Of a DNA stretch of 38,307 nt, positions 1 through 7,481 are shown in pieces. Source of the DNA: Peptococcaceae bacterium UBA7702 (GTDB taxonomy: Bacteria; Bacillota; Dehalobacteriia; UBA7702). The position numbers and the translations under genes are program-made. The notes beneath the pieces were generated by a model. It worked only from the letters and a program-made list of their open reading frames with translations. It had not been told where the DNA came from and did not search any database. The DNA lies in assembly GCA_002482535.1 (NCBI GenBank), contig DLGE01000002.1:1-38307 (forward strand). The letters run 5' to 3'. Position 1 is the stretch's first letter. Each line of letters starts with the position of its first letter.

Positions 1-869
1 GCAAAATTGATGGCGGCGTAGCCCCAAATCCAGTCGTTGCCGCTATCCAAACCAAAGGCCCCAAGAATTTGCGGGCCAAAGGTATAAATGGCAAAACAGG
101 GAATCACCTGGCACATCCAAAATAAACCGCAAAACATCAGACGTTTGAAATATTCCTTCTGAAATAGGGCGCGAATACTTGTCTTTTTCGGTACTTCTTC
201 CAAATCAGACAAGCCGGCATCCTCACCCCAAATCTTTTTTACGATTTTTAAGGCGGCGTCCTCCCTGCCGGCCTTCAACAGCCAGCGGGGAGATTCCGGG
301 GCATCAAAACGGCCGATGATTAAAATCAGCGCAGGCACGGCTGCGCTCCCCAGCATCCAAGCCCAACCGTTGGAAAGGGGCAGCAAAAAATAGCCCACAA
401 AAGTCGATGCGATGGCGCCTACATACCAAAGAAACATGATGATGCCCAACATCGGCCCTCTATATTTTGTGGGCGTGAACTCCGTTAGGAGGGAAGTGGA
501 AATCGGATAGTCGGCGCCGATGGCAAGGCCGATTAAAAATCTCAAAGCCACCAACTCTAAGGCACTGTTGATAAACATGCTCATGACGGAAAAGATAATG
601 ATGGCGGCCAAGTCAATCAAATACATCACTTTGCGCCCAATGAGATCGGTAATATAACCAAAAATCAAACCGCCGACTAAGATCCCCACCAAAGACGCCG
701 CACCGGAAAGGCCTGTCCAAAAGCTGTCCAGCTCTAAAATCGGATTCAATTGGATCAAGGCGATACCGATGATCACAAGAATATAGCCGTCAAGGAATAT
801 CCCACCGCCGGCGAAGATCGTCATTTTCTTTAGAAAAGGAGTAAATTCCGATTGTTCTACAGAGGACAT
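1..869 (-). CDS. MFS transporter, sugar-porter type (partial, C-terminus beyond window)
   Basis: I translated this gene by hand on the minus strand; 289 codons are present and the C-terminal half lies beyond position 1. The protein starts MSSVEQSEFTPF, has about seven predicted membrane segments, the loop GYITDLIGRKVMY that matches the MFS D-x-x-GR-(K/R) signature between segments 2 and 3, and the PESPRWLL motif at the start of the central loop typical of the sugar-porter (PF00083) family. An in-frame TAG directly precedes the ATG, which fixes the start; GGGAG lies nine bases upstream. It follows the methyltransferase gene ending at 1027 in the same direction with a 157-bp gap, so it is probably the second gene of that sigma-54 operon. 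Substrate is unknown; uptake of a methylated amine or related acid is an inference from context. Confidence 0.85.
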   Translation of the reverse strand, partial: MSSVEQSEFTPFLKKMTIFAGGGIFLDGYILVIIGIALIQLNPILELDSFWTGLSGAASLVGILVGGLIFGYITDLIGRKVMYLIDLAAIIIFSVMSMFINSALELVALRFLIGLAIGADYPISTSLLTEFTPTKYRGPMLGIIMFLWYVGAIASTFVGYFLLPLSNGWAWMLGSAAVPALILIIGRFDAPESPRWLLKAGREDAALKIVKKIWGEDAGLSDLEEVPKKTSIRALFQKEYFKRLMFCGLFWMCQVIPCFAIYTFGPQILGAFGLDSGNDWIWGYAAINF

Positions 870-947
870 CTACATCATCTCCCTTTTATGGATCATTAAA
901 ACATTTAGGTTCTTTTCTGTAAGAAACTACGGCTCGTCATTGAAATC

Positions 948-975
948 GAGCCCGAAGCCGGACGGCCCCGGGCTC
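948..975 (-). other. Intercistronic hairpin between mttB homologue and MFS gene
   Basis: GAGCCCG at 969-975 (read on the minus strand) pairs with CGGGCTC at 948-954, and GCCG/CGGC can pair inside the loop. No T-run follows, so it is unlikely to be a strong terminator; it could attenuate transcription or protect the upstream mRNA and so set a lower level for the transporter. Confidence 0.45.
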
Positions 976-1026
976 AATGGATGATCTGCCAATACGAATC
1001 TTTTATCTTTGTTTGGGCTTTTCGTC

Positions 1027-2490
1027 TTATTCTCCGACCCTTTTAACGGCTTTATCCAAAATGGCGTCTAATTCAGCGACCACTTCTGCGGGAAGGGAGG
1101 GAACCTTATGTTCCGCAAGGAGACGTTTGGTTCTTTCATGCATTCTGGTACGAAAATCGGTGGGATTCTGCTTCCAGAGATCATAACGCTGTCTGTCCAT
1201 GAGGTCTGGGAACCAAAGTTCGTTCCTGAAGTTTTCATAGGTGTGGGAGTGGGTAATGAATTCACCGCCGGGTCCGACTTCCTTGGTGATGTCGAGAGCG
1301 AGGGTTTCAGGTGTGATTTCTATACCGCGTTCAATGCGACGGGCATAACCGATCACTTCGTTCGCCATGGTGATCAAATCAAGATGGGAGGAAGCGGCGG
1401 ATTCCATGAAGCCGACATCATGAACGAGGTTACCGCCGGAGAGGCAGTTGGAGATCGACTGGAAAGCGCATTCGATGGCGCACTGTTCGTCAACGATCTT
1501 GGAATCGCTGGCGCAGCCAGTTTCCCAGCAGGGCAGATCAAGATAATGATAAATATCAGCGACGAGACTGTCACCGAGGCAATGTTCGGGGGTACCGTAG
1601 GCAGCCTGGGTGGTGCTCATATCAACAGTCAGAGTAACAATAGCGCCGAGATAGCCGTTGCCGGGATGTACGGACTGGTTTAGAACGAGACCGGCAAGGT
1701 TTTCCGCCAAACCTAAGGTCACAGAACCGGCAATGGTCATTGGGGAAACGCAACCGAGCTGAACACCGGAAGGCCAGAGAACGGTGATACCGCGTTCGGC
1801 GGCATAAACATGTTTGCGGCCTGCGTCAGCAGGAATGGTCAAAGGAGTGACCGGGTCGCCGGCGTAACAAAGAGCAAAGGGTTTTTCCAGGAAGTTTTCC
1901 CAGCTGCCGGCAACAGCCGCCATCATTTCGAACTGTTCTTTGAGACCGTCGACGTCAACGCCCCAGCAGACAATGGGTTTCGTCGTATTCTGGAGCATTT
2001 CATGCATTTCGCAGGTATCAGCAATCAGCGGATTCCAATCACGGATGCCGGCGAGGGACATGATGAAATCAATGTTGGGCAGAGCATCGGAAAGGCGGGC
2101 GCTGTTGGCAACATCACTCTTTTTGGCTTCGCGTCTTTCATAGGTTTCGAAATCATAATAGAAAGGGTTTGTGGGGCCGTTGCCAAAGAAAACGTTACCG
2201 CCGCCGACATCCATTGCATGTTCGCCAAAACGATTGTAGATCTGTACATGACTGGGGGCGGTGCTGATCGCTTTTTTGACGCAGTCTCTGGGAACATAAA
2301 CCCGGGTGCCTTCCACTCTGCAGCCGTATTTTTCCATGTAATCACGGGCGCCGGGATCCATCACATCCGTACCGACATCCTCGAGAATTTCGAATGCACC
2401 GTTGATCATAAGTTCGATTTCTGCTTCTGTTGCTACATGGTAGCGTTTCAAATTTTCTTTATAATGAGATTTGATTCCTTCGATTGCCAT
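1027..2490 (-). CDS. MttB-family (trimethylamine/betaine-type) methyltransferase, non-pyrrolysine, copy 1
   Basis: The 487-residue product belongs to the MttB superfamily, whose characterised non-pyrrolysine members (MtgB for glycine betaine, MtpB, MtcB, MtyB) move a methyl group from a quaternary amine to a corrinoid protein in the cytoplasm. The reading frame runs uninterrupted, with no in-frame amber codon, so the archaeal-type pyrrolysine is absent. It shares the N-terminus (M-x-IEGI) and GNGPTNP (residues 103-109) with the copy at 7482-8942. The start is set at the ATG at 2490, with AAAGGAGA eight bases upstream; an upstream extension to 2574 would run over the -12 element and lacks a ribosome site. 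A -24/-12 promoter lies at 2545-2560, and the divergent activator gene starts at 2775. The substrate cannot be told from sequence. No corrinoid protein or methylcorrinoid:folate methyltransferase is encoded here. Confidence 0.9.
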   Translation of the reverse strand: MAIEGIKSHYKENLKRYHVATEAEIELMINGAFEILEDVGTDVMDPGARDYMEKYGCRVEGTRVYVPRDCVKKAISTAPSHVQIYNRFGEHAMDVGGGNVFFGNGPTNPFYYDFETYERREAKKSDVANSARLSDALPNIDFIMSLAGIRDWNPLIADTCEMHEMLQNTTKPIVCWGVDVDGLKEQFEMMAAVAGSWENFLEKPFALCYAGDPVTPLTIPADAGRKHVYAAERGITVLWPSGVQLGCVSPMTIAGSVTLGLAENLAGLVLNQSVHPGNGYLGAIVTLTVDMSTTQAAYGTPEHCLGDSLVADIYHYLDLPCWETGCASDSKIVDEQCAIECAFQSISNCLSGGNLVHDVGFMESAASSHLDLITMANEVIGYARRIERGIEITPETLALDITKEVGPGGEFITHSHTYENFRNELWFPDLMDRQRYDLWKQNPTDFRTRMHERTKRLLAEHKVPSLPAEVVAELDAILDKAVKRVGE

Positions 2491-2522
2491 TTGATGATCT
2501 CCTTTTATTTGATATTGATTTT

Positions 2523-2532
2523 GTCGTGAACA
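2523..2532 (-). promoter_or_regulatory. Conserved initiation-region motif TGTTCACGAC (copy 1)
   Basis: TGTTCACGAC lies at about +3 to +12 of the predicted sigma-54 transcript of the methyltransferase gene. The same ten bases occur at the same place downstream of the -24/-12 element at 9002-9017 and, in reverse orientation, downstream of the one at 4326-4341. It may be a repressor site or an mRNA leader element. Confidence 0.6.
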
Positions 2533-2544
2533 CCTAATACTATT

Positions 2545-2560
2545 TGCAAAAAATGTGCCA
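2545..2560 (-). promoter_or_regulatory. Sigma-54 (-24/-12) promoter for mttB homologue 1
   Basis: On the minus strand the sequence reads TGGCAC-ATTTT-TTGCA, an exact match to the sigma-54 consensus TGGCAC-N5-TTGCW with the required spacing. Predicted start of transcription is near 2534, 44 bases before the ATG. Confidence 0.92.
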
Positions 2561-2645
2561 AAAGTAAAGTACAAGCATTTTTTCTAAACCGGGACGATCC
2601 TTCCATCAAAGGCAACATCTATCCTATCAATGAAAATTAAAAAAT

Positions 2646-2674
2646 TTGACAGATCAACAAATATTTCGTATAAT
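2646..2674 (+). promoter_or_regulatory. Sigma-A promoter of the activator gene at 2775
   Basis: TTGACA (2646-2651), a 17-bp spacer and TATAAT (2669-2674) form a full-consensus vegetative promoter. Predicted start is near 2681, so the three GCAA-N6-TTGC palindromes fall just downstream of it. Confidence 0.85.
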
Positions 2675-2683
2675 TCTATACAC

Positions 2684-2742
2684 GCAATAAATATTGCGGC
2701 AAATATATTTGCGTTTTGTCGATTTAAGGCAATAAAAATTGC
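2684..2742. promoter_or_regulatory. Three GCAA-N6-TTGC palindromes: enhancer and probable autoregulatory site
   Basis: GCAATAAATATTGC (2684-2697), GCAAATATATTTGC (2699-2712, a perfect palindrome) and GCAATAAAAATTGC (2729-2742) share the frame GCAA-N6-TTGC. They lie about 125-180 bp upstream of the sigma-54 promoter of the leftward methyltransferase gene, the normal distance for activator sites, and directly after the sigma-A start of the rightward activator gene, where bound protein would block its own transcription. The same arrangement recurs at 9077-9132. Confidence 0.75.
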
Positions 2743-2774
2743 ATTCAACAGATCACGGAGAAGAATGTAGAGTG

Positions 2775-4277
2775 ATGATTATGAAAGAATTAAAAAATCC
2801 CATCATCAATGTTGAAACTTTATTAAATGTTTTAGAGGGCCTGCATACGGCGATTTATCTGGTCGATCAAAACGGCTGCATGGTTTACGTCAATGAGGCC
2901 GCCGAAAAGTTGGAGCATTTTAAGAGGGAAGATACCCTGGGAAAAAATTTAGATGACGTCTATCAATTGACAAATTTTCAAAGAGGGCTGGATTCTCCCA
3001 CCCTCGACTGTCTGAAAAACGATGTCATCCATAAGGATGAAAATTTGGAATGGTACTCCGGCGACGGCATTGCCGTCAACGCACTGACCAGCTCTGTGCC
3101 CCTGATCAACAACGGTAAAAAAATTGGCGTGATCAGCACTGCCGAAGATATCCCCAGCCTCAGGGAGCGCCTTTACAAACTCGGTACGGCCAAGAGAAAA
3201 ACATCGTACCGTTTACAAAACAAAATGCTGAAAAACGGCACCAATTACGTCTTCGATGATATCGTAGGCCAAAGCGAAGCGATCAAAAGTACGATCACCA
3301 TTGCCAAACGCTATGCCGAAAAAAGAGCACCGATCATGATTTATGGGGAAACCGGCACCGGTAAGGAGATGTTTGCCCAGAGCATCCACAATGCCAGCCC
3401 TTATCTGGCCGGGCCTTTCGTTCCCATCAACTGCGCCGCCATTCCGGAAAATCTGCTGGAAAGTATGTTGTTCGGCACCGTCAAAGGCGCCTTTACCGGC
3501 GCCGTTGACAGTGTCGGCCTCTTTGAAAAGGCGGAGAACGGCACCATCTTTCTGGATGAAATCAATTCCATGCCCATCATCCTCCAGGCAAAGATCCTCC
3601 GTGCCCTCCAGGAAAAGGAAATCCGCAGGATTGGCGACGACAAAACCCGCAAAATCAATTGCCGGATCATCAGCGCCACCAATAAACTGCCCACCGACGC
3701 CATCCGAGACGGGGAATTGCGGGAAGATCTCTTTTACCGCCTTTCCACCGGCATCATCTGGCTGCCCGCGCTGCGAGAAAGGGAAAACGACCTGCGCCCA
3801 CTGATGGATTATTTCATCGATAAGGCCAACGCCGACTTTCAGATGAACATCGAAGATGTGACGCCATCATTTTACCGTTTGATAAATGACTATTATTGGC
3901 CCGGCAATATCCGAGAACTGGCCAATACCATCGAAAGCGCCATCAACCTTACCGCCGACGGCGAGCATTTCCTCGACGTTCAGCATCTTCCCTCCTATTT
4001 AAAAAGCCACTTCGCCACGGAACTTTCGCGCCTACCCAACGCCGCCCAGATCTTCAGTGTCCGCGAACAGGACAACCGCGGAAAATTGCCCACCATAGAC
4101 TTCCATAACGACATCAACACCATGGTGGACGAATACGAAAAGAGCCTGATTGAACTGGCTTTGGCCGGCGCAAGGGGAAATCTCACAAAATGCGGCGAAA
4201 AATTGGGGATTTCAAGACAAGCGTTGACCGTTAAAGTAAAAAAATATAATGTTAATATAGATAAATTTAAAAGATAG
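2775..4277 (+). CDS. Sigma-54-dependent activator, PAS / AAA+ / Fis HTH, copy 1
   Basis: This 500-residue protein is an enhancer-binding protein that remodels sigma-54 RNA polymerase. It has an N-terminal PAS sensor (about residues 15-135), an AAA+ domain with Walker A GETGTGKE (191-198), the sigma-54 contact loop GAFTGA (238-243) and Walker B FLDE (259-262), and a Fis-type helix-turn-helix at the C-terminus containing EKLGISRQALTVKVKK. The INSMP stretch after Walker B recalls the RocR-like group. The start is uncertain: ATG at 2775 or 2781 (ribosome site weak in both cases); a TTG at 2739 overlaps a palindrome and is unlikely. It is divergent from an mttB homologue with a -24/-12 promoter, so it most likely activates that gene. 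The PAS domain suggests a small-molecule ligand, which is unknown. Confidence 0.93.
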   Translation: MIMKELKNPIINVETLLNVLEGLHTAIYLVDQNGCMVYVNEAAEKLEHFKREDTLGKNLDDVYQLTNFQRGLDSPTLDCLKNDVIHKDENLEWYSGDGIAVNALTSSVPLINNGKKIGVISTAEDIPSLRERLYKLGTAKRKTSYRLQNKMLKNGTNYVFDDIVGQSEAIKSTITIAKRYAEKRAPIMIYGETGTGKEMFAQSIHNASPYLAGPFVPINCAAIPENLLESMLFGTVKGAFTGAVDSVGLFEKAENGTIFLDEINSMPIILQAKILRALQEKEIRRIGDDKTRKINCRIISATNKLPTDAIRDGELREDLFYRLSTGIIWLPALRERENDLRPLMDYFIDKANADFQMNIEDVTPSFYRLINDYYWPGNIRELANTIESAINLTADGEHFLDVQHLPSYLKSHFATELSRLPNAAQIFSVREQDNRGKLPTIDFHNDINTMVDEYEKSLIELALAGARGNLTKCGEKLGISRQALTVKVKKYNVNIDKFKR

Positions 4278-4290
4278 GACTGCGATTGAA

Positions 4291-4326
4291 GAGAGCCGGA
4301 CAACATGTCTGGCTCTCTTTTTTTTT
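4291..4326 (+). terminator. Rho-independent terminator of the activator gene
   Basis: GAGAGCCGGAC (4291-4301) pairs with GTCTGGCTCTC (4307-4317) around a five-base loop, followed by nine T (4318-4326). The last T is the first base of the next -24/-12 promoter. Confidence 0.9.
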
Positions 4327-4341
4327 GGCACGAAATTTGCA
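4326..4341 (+). promoter_or_regulatory. Sigma-54 promoter for the MFS gene at 4567
   Basis: TGGCAC-GAAAT-TTGCA matches the sigma-54 consensus exactly. Predicted start is near 4352, giving a leader of about 215 bases. No GCAA-N6-TTGC site was found in the 200 bases upstream; the enhancer may be the one at 2684-2742 acting over 1.6 kb. Confidence 0.9.
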
Positions 4342-4342
4342 T

Positions 4343-4415
4343 GTTTGTTCTGTAAGTCGTGAACAAACTTACAGAACCTTTTTAGCGGTACCCCAGAAAA
4401 GCCGTGAACAAACTT
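4343..4415 (+). promoter_or_regulatory. Overlapping inverted repeats and direct repeat at the MFS transcription start
   Basis: GTTTGTTC (4343-4350) is complementary to GAACAAAC (4361-4368), while GTTCTGTAAG (4347-4356) is complementary to CTTACAGAAC (4368-4377); the two pairings exclude each other. AAGTCGTGAACAAACTT (4354-4370) is repeated at 4399-4415 with one change. The repeat contains the reverse complement of the TGTTCACGAC motif found at the two mttB promoters. A possible sigma-A promoter (TTGACT 4416-4421, 18 bp, TATGCT 4440-4445) lies just after. Confidence 0.6.
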
Positions 4416-4566
4416 TTGACTGAATTTACCGGGATTCTTTATGCTCTCAAAATCTCCATTTGTTAAGCACCCATTCATTTGGGCAAGAATTAAATTTAAA
4501 AACTGAATATAGAAACTGTATATCACCTTGATATGCTTCTTATTATGAAATAAGGAGGCTCTATTC

Positions 4567-5826
4567 ATGAGTAAATCGAAAGCTTTAAACCGTTGGTTTG
4601 TATTATTTATCTTAGCGATTGCCTGCGGTCAGATCTATCAGCTGCCCTATCTCCGATACAGCTATTACGATCAAATGATCACCGCTTTTGCTGTCAACAA
4701 CACACAATTGGGCACCTTTATGACGGCATTCGGCCTCGGTTCCCTTGTCTGTTACCTCATTGGCGGCGTTCTCGCCATGAAAGTTTCGGACAAGATACTG
4801 CTTCCCACAGGGATGATTCTGACCGGGGCCGCCGGTCTCTGGTTTGCCACCTTTCCTTCTTACGGCATCGCCTTATTTATCAGCTTCTTCTGGGCCTTTT
4901 CCACTTCTTTAATCTTTTGGCCTGCCGTCATCAACTTCATCCGCGGCCTGGGTACTTCCGCAGAACAAGGTCGTCTTTACGGTCTCTTTGAAGGGCTCCG
5001 CGGACTCACTGCCACGGCCATCGGCCTTGTCATCGTCGCCATTTTCAATGCGGCCATGAGCCAGATGGCGGGTCTTCGTACCGTCATTCTGACTTACGCT
5101 ATCATCGCCATCATTCTCGGCATCATCGTATTCTTTATCGTACCCAACAATAAGGAAGAGAAAAAAGCCCTTGCCGCCGCCAGTAACCAGAGTTCCCTCT
5201 TTGCAGGCTTTGGCCAGGCTTTGAAGCTTCCCATCACCTGGATCTGCGCCGGCATTGTCTTTTTCACCATGATGGTCTTTGACTGCCTTGGTTACACCAC
5301 CCCTTACCTCACTGGCTGTCTCGGCGCCTCCGCCGCTTTTGCCGCTGCTTTCGGCACCATCCGCACCTGGGGTCTACAAGTGGTTGGCGGCACCACCGGC
5401 GGGATCATTGCCGACAAAATCGGTTCCTCCGCCAAAACACTGATCGGCGGTTTTACCGTAATCGCCGCCGGCTTTGTGATCTTAAACTTACTGCCGGTAA
5501 AATCCAGTATGGTCTGGCCCGCCGCCATTTTCATCCTCGTTTTCGGGGCGGCAATCTATGTCAACCGCGGCGTTTACTTCGCTGTTCTTGATGAAGCGAA
5601 GGTTCCCGCCAACATCAACGCGGCTGTCATTGGCATCGTATCCGCCATCGGATTCACTCCCGATGCTTTTATCTACACCGTCATCGGCCATTTCCTCGAC
5701 ACGTATCCCGGCGTTACCGGTTACCACATCACCTATTGGATGGGTGCAATCTGCGGTGTTTGCGGTATCATCTGCGCCATCATTGCCGTAAAGGTGGTTA
5801 AAAAAAGCAAGATGCAGTCCACATAA
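4567..5826 (+). CDS. MFS transporter, 12 membrane segments
   Basis: The 419-residue product is a major facilitator superfamily permease with about 12 hydrophobic helices and a cytoplasmic loop rich in Lys/Glu (NNKEEKKAL) between helices 6 and 7. It resembles the broad NarK/YihN-like MFS_1 group rather than the sugar porter at 1-869. AAGGAGG lies eight bases before the ATG. It is driven from a sigma-54 promoter that shares its initiation motif with the two mttB promoters, so uptake of the methylated amine, or export of the demethylated product, is the natural guess; the sequence itself does not reveal the substrate. A terminator follows at 5873-5909. Confidence 0.88.
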   Translation: MSKSKALNRWFVLFILAIACGQIYQLPYLRYSYYDQMITAFAVNNTQLGTFMTAFGLGSLVCYLIGGVLAMKVSDKILLPTGMILTGAAGLWFATFPSYGIALFISFFWAFSTSLIFWPAVINFIRGLGTSAEQGRLYGLFEGLRGLTATAIGLVIVAIFNAAMSQMAGLRTVILTYAIIAIILGIIVFFIVPNNKEEKKALAAASNQSSLFAGFGQALKLPITWICAGIVFFTMMVFDCLGYTTPYLTGCLGASAAFAAAFGTIRTWGLQVVGGTTGGIIADKIGSSAKTLIGGFTVIAAGFVILNLLPVKSSMVWPAAIFILVFGAAIYVNRGVYFAVLDEAKVPANINAAVIGIVSAIGFTPDAFIYTVIGHFLDTYPGVTGYHITYWMGAICGVCGIICAIIAVKVVKKSKMQST

Positions 5827-5872
5827 AAGAAACGCTTGCTAAAATACAATAATCTCTAACATTTCCCCGTCA

Positions 5873-5909
5873 GGGGAACCTCTCCACACTTGTAAGAGGT
5901 TCCCCTTTT
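5873..5909 (+). terminator. Rho-independent terminator after the MFS gene
   Basis: GGGGAACCTCT (5873-5883) and AGAGGTTCCCC (5895-5905) form an 11-bp stem followed by TTTT. The next mttB homologue begins 49 bases later, so its expression would depend on read-through or on a promoter I could not identify. Confidence 0.85.
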
Positions 5910-5957
5910 CCTTTAAGATCATCAAAAAAGTTCTATATTGTATTCGGGAGATTTGAT

Positions 5958-7382
5958 ATGAAAGACATGAAAGAAAATTTAGAACGAATTCATCAGGCAT
6001 CCATGGAGATTCTATCCCGAACCGGTATGAAATTTCATCATCCCGAGGCCGTAGCAATCCTGAAAGATCACGGCGTTTTTATCAAAAACAATGTTGCCCG
6101 CTTTACCGAAGATCAGATTTTGCATTGGATCCGTAAAGCGCCATCTTATTTTAATCTTTTTGCCCGAAACCCTGAAAATAATATCGTAATCGGCAAAAAT
6201 CATATCGAAGTCGCTCCACCTTACGGATGCCCCACCGTTACAGAAAAAAACGGTACCAAACGAAAAGGTACCATCGCCGACTATATCAAGATGGCAAAGC
6301 TGTTTCAGGTAAATACTGATTTTCATATCAACGGAGGGTTGATGGTACAACCACATAATATCGACATTCCAACATCTTGTCTTGTCATGTTTTATTTAGC
6401 GCTGACCCATTCCGATAAAATCATGCTGATCACTGCGGGCAAAAAAGAATACATGGAAGCGGTCATGGCTTGCGCTGCCACCCTATTCGGCAAAAAAGGA
6501 GCATTGAAGGAACACCCTTGTCTTTGTACCATCGTCAATACAAATTCACCGTTGCATCTTGATGCCACGATGACAGATGTTTTGTTGACATTTGCCCGCA
6601 ACGGCCAGCCTTTTGCCGCCACCAATGGAGCGATGGCAGGATTTACCTCCCCGATGACGTTAGCCGGCACTTTGGCCATAGCCAATGCAGAAGTATTAGC
6701 AACGATTGCCCTGACAGAAATGGTCAACCCCGGCACTCCTGTTATCTATGGGTCACAGTGCACCGTTGCCGATATGAAAACTGGTCAGATGGCATGCGGT
6801 TCCGCCGAAGGAGTGATCTGCGCAAAATATATTTCTTTGCTGTCAGACTTTTATGGCCTTCCCTCCAGGGGCGGCGGCGCTCTCACCGATGCGAAACTTC
6901 CCGATGCGCAGGCAGGAATGGAATCCATGATGATGCTAATGACAAATTATGCCAACAACACAAATCTGATCATTCACGCCGCCGGCATATTGGATTCTTA
7001 CCTCTCCATTTCCTTTGAAAAGATGATTCTTGATTTTGAAATCCTTCGTTATATCAAACGTTTTTCTCGGGAAATTGAGATGAACGATGATACGATTCCT
7101 CTGAATCTTATCGATGAAGTCGGCCACGAAGGAGAGTTTTTGACCAAAGAACATACTTTGGATCATTGTCGCACAGAACCGTTGTTACGCCGTATTGCCT
7201 CCTGCGGAAAAGTGGCAAACCAGCTTCATCAAATTGATCTGAATATGGAAATCGAGTATCGCCGGCTGATGGATGGTTACAAGAAGCCGGAAGTTGATGG
7301 AACGAAGCTTGAAGAAATTAAATACATATTAACAGAATTTGATATCAATCGATCTTTACTAAACCAAATAGACACGATGTAA
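5958..7382 (+). CDS. MttB-family methyltransferase, non-pyrrolysine, divergent copy 3
   Basis: The 474-residue protein is a full-length member of the MttB superfamily (corrinoid-dependent amine methyltransferases) but is clearly more distant from the other two copies than they are from each other: GNGPTNP is replaced by PPYGCPTV, and the N-terminus lacks the IEGI leader. The region SPMTLAG and the C-terminal segment LIDEVGHEGEFLTKEHT are shared. No amber codon interrupts it. GGGAG precedes the ATG by eight bases. It lies in the same direction as the upstream MFS gene but behind a strong terminator, with no -24/-12 element in the 50-bp gap. Its codon use is more AT-rich than its neighbours, which hints at a separate origin. 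The substrate is unknown; betaines, carnitine-type compounds and methylamines are all possible. Confidence 0.88.
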   Translation: MKDMKENLERIHQASMEILSRTGMKFHHPEAVAILKDHGVFIKNNVARFTEDQILHWIRKAPSYFNLFARNPENNIVIGKNHIEVAPPYGCPTVTEKNGTKRKGTIADYIKMAKLFQVNTDFHINGGLMVQPHNIDIPTSCLVMFYLALTHSDKIMLITAGKKEYMEAVMACAATLFGKKGALKEHPCLCTIVNTNSPLHLDATMTDVLLTFARNGQPFAATNGAMAGFTSPMTLAGTLAIANAEVLATIALTEMVNPGTPVIYGSQCTVADMKTGQMACGSAEGVICAKYISLLSDFYGLPSRGGGALTDAKLPDAQAGMESMMMLMTNYANNTNLIIHAAGILDSYLSISFEKMILDFEILRYIKRFSREIEMNDDTIPLNLIDEVGHEGEFLTKEHTLDHCRTEPLLRRIASCGKVANQLHQIDLNMEIEYRRLMDGYKKPEVDGTKLEEIKYILTEFDINRSLLNQIDTM

Positions 7383-7426
7383 AAGAGCAGCCCCATTCAT
7401 CTGAAACCACTGCTGTTTATGGACGG

Positions 7427-7456
7427 ATAAAACCCCAAGGCCAAAAGACCTTGGGG
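7427..7456 (-). terminator. Rho-independent terminator of mttB homologue 2
   Basis: CCCCAAGG (7433-7440) and CCTTGGGG (7449-7456) form an eight-bp stem; on the minus strand it is followed by TTTTAT. It ends the leftward gene at 7482 and separates it from the convergent gene ending at 7382. Confidence 0.8.
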
Positions 7457-7481
7457 CATCCTTAAACCATCACAAAGGTGA

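Noticed and set aside
2722..2745. A -24/-12 promoter for the activator at 2775 (AGGCAA...TTGCA)
   Set aside because: The GG to GC distance is one base too long, and the sequence is better explained as the third GCAA-N6-TTGC palindrome; a consensus sigma-A promoter lies upstream.
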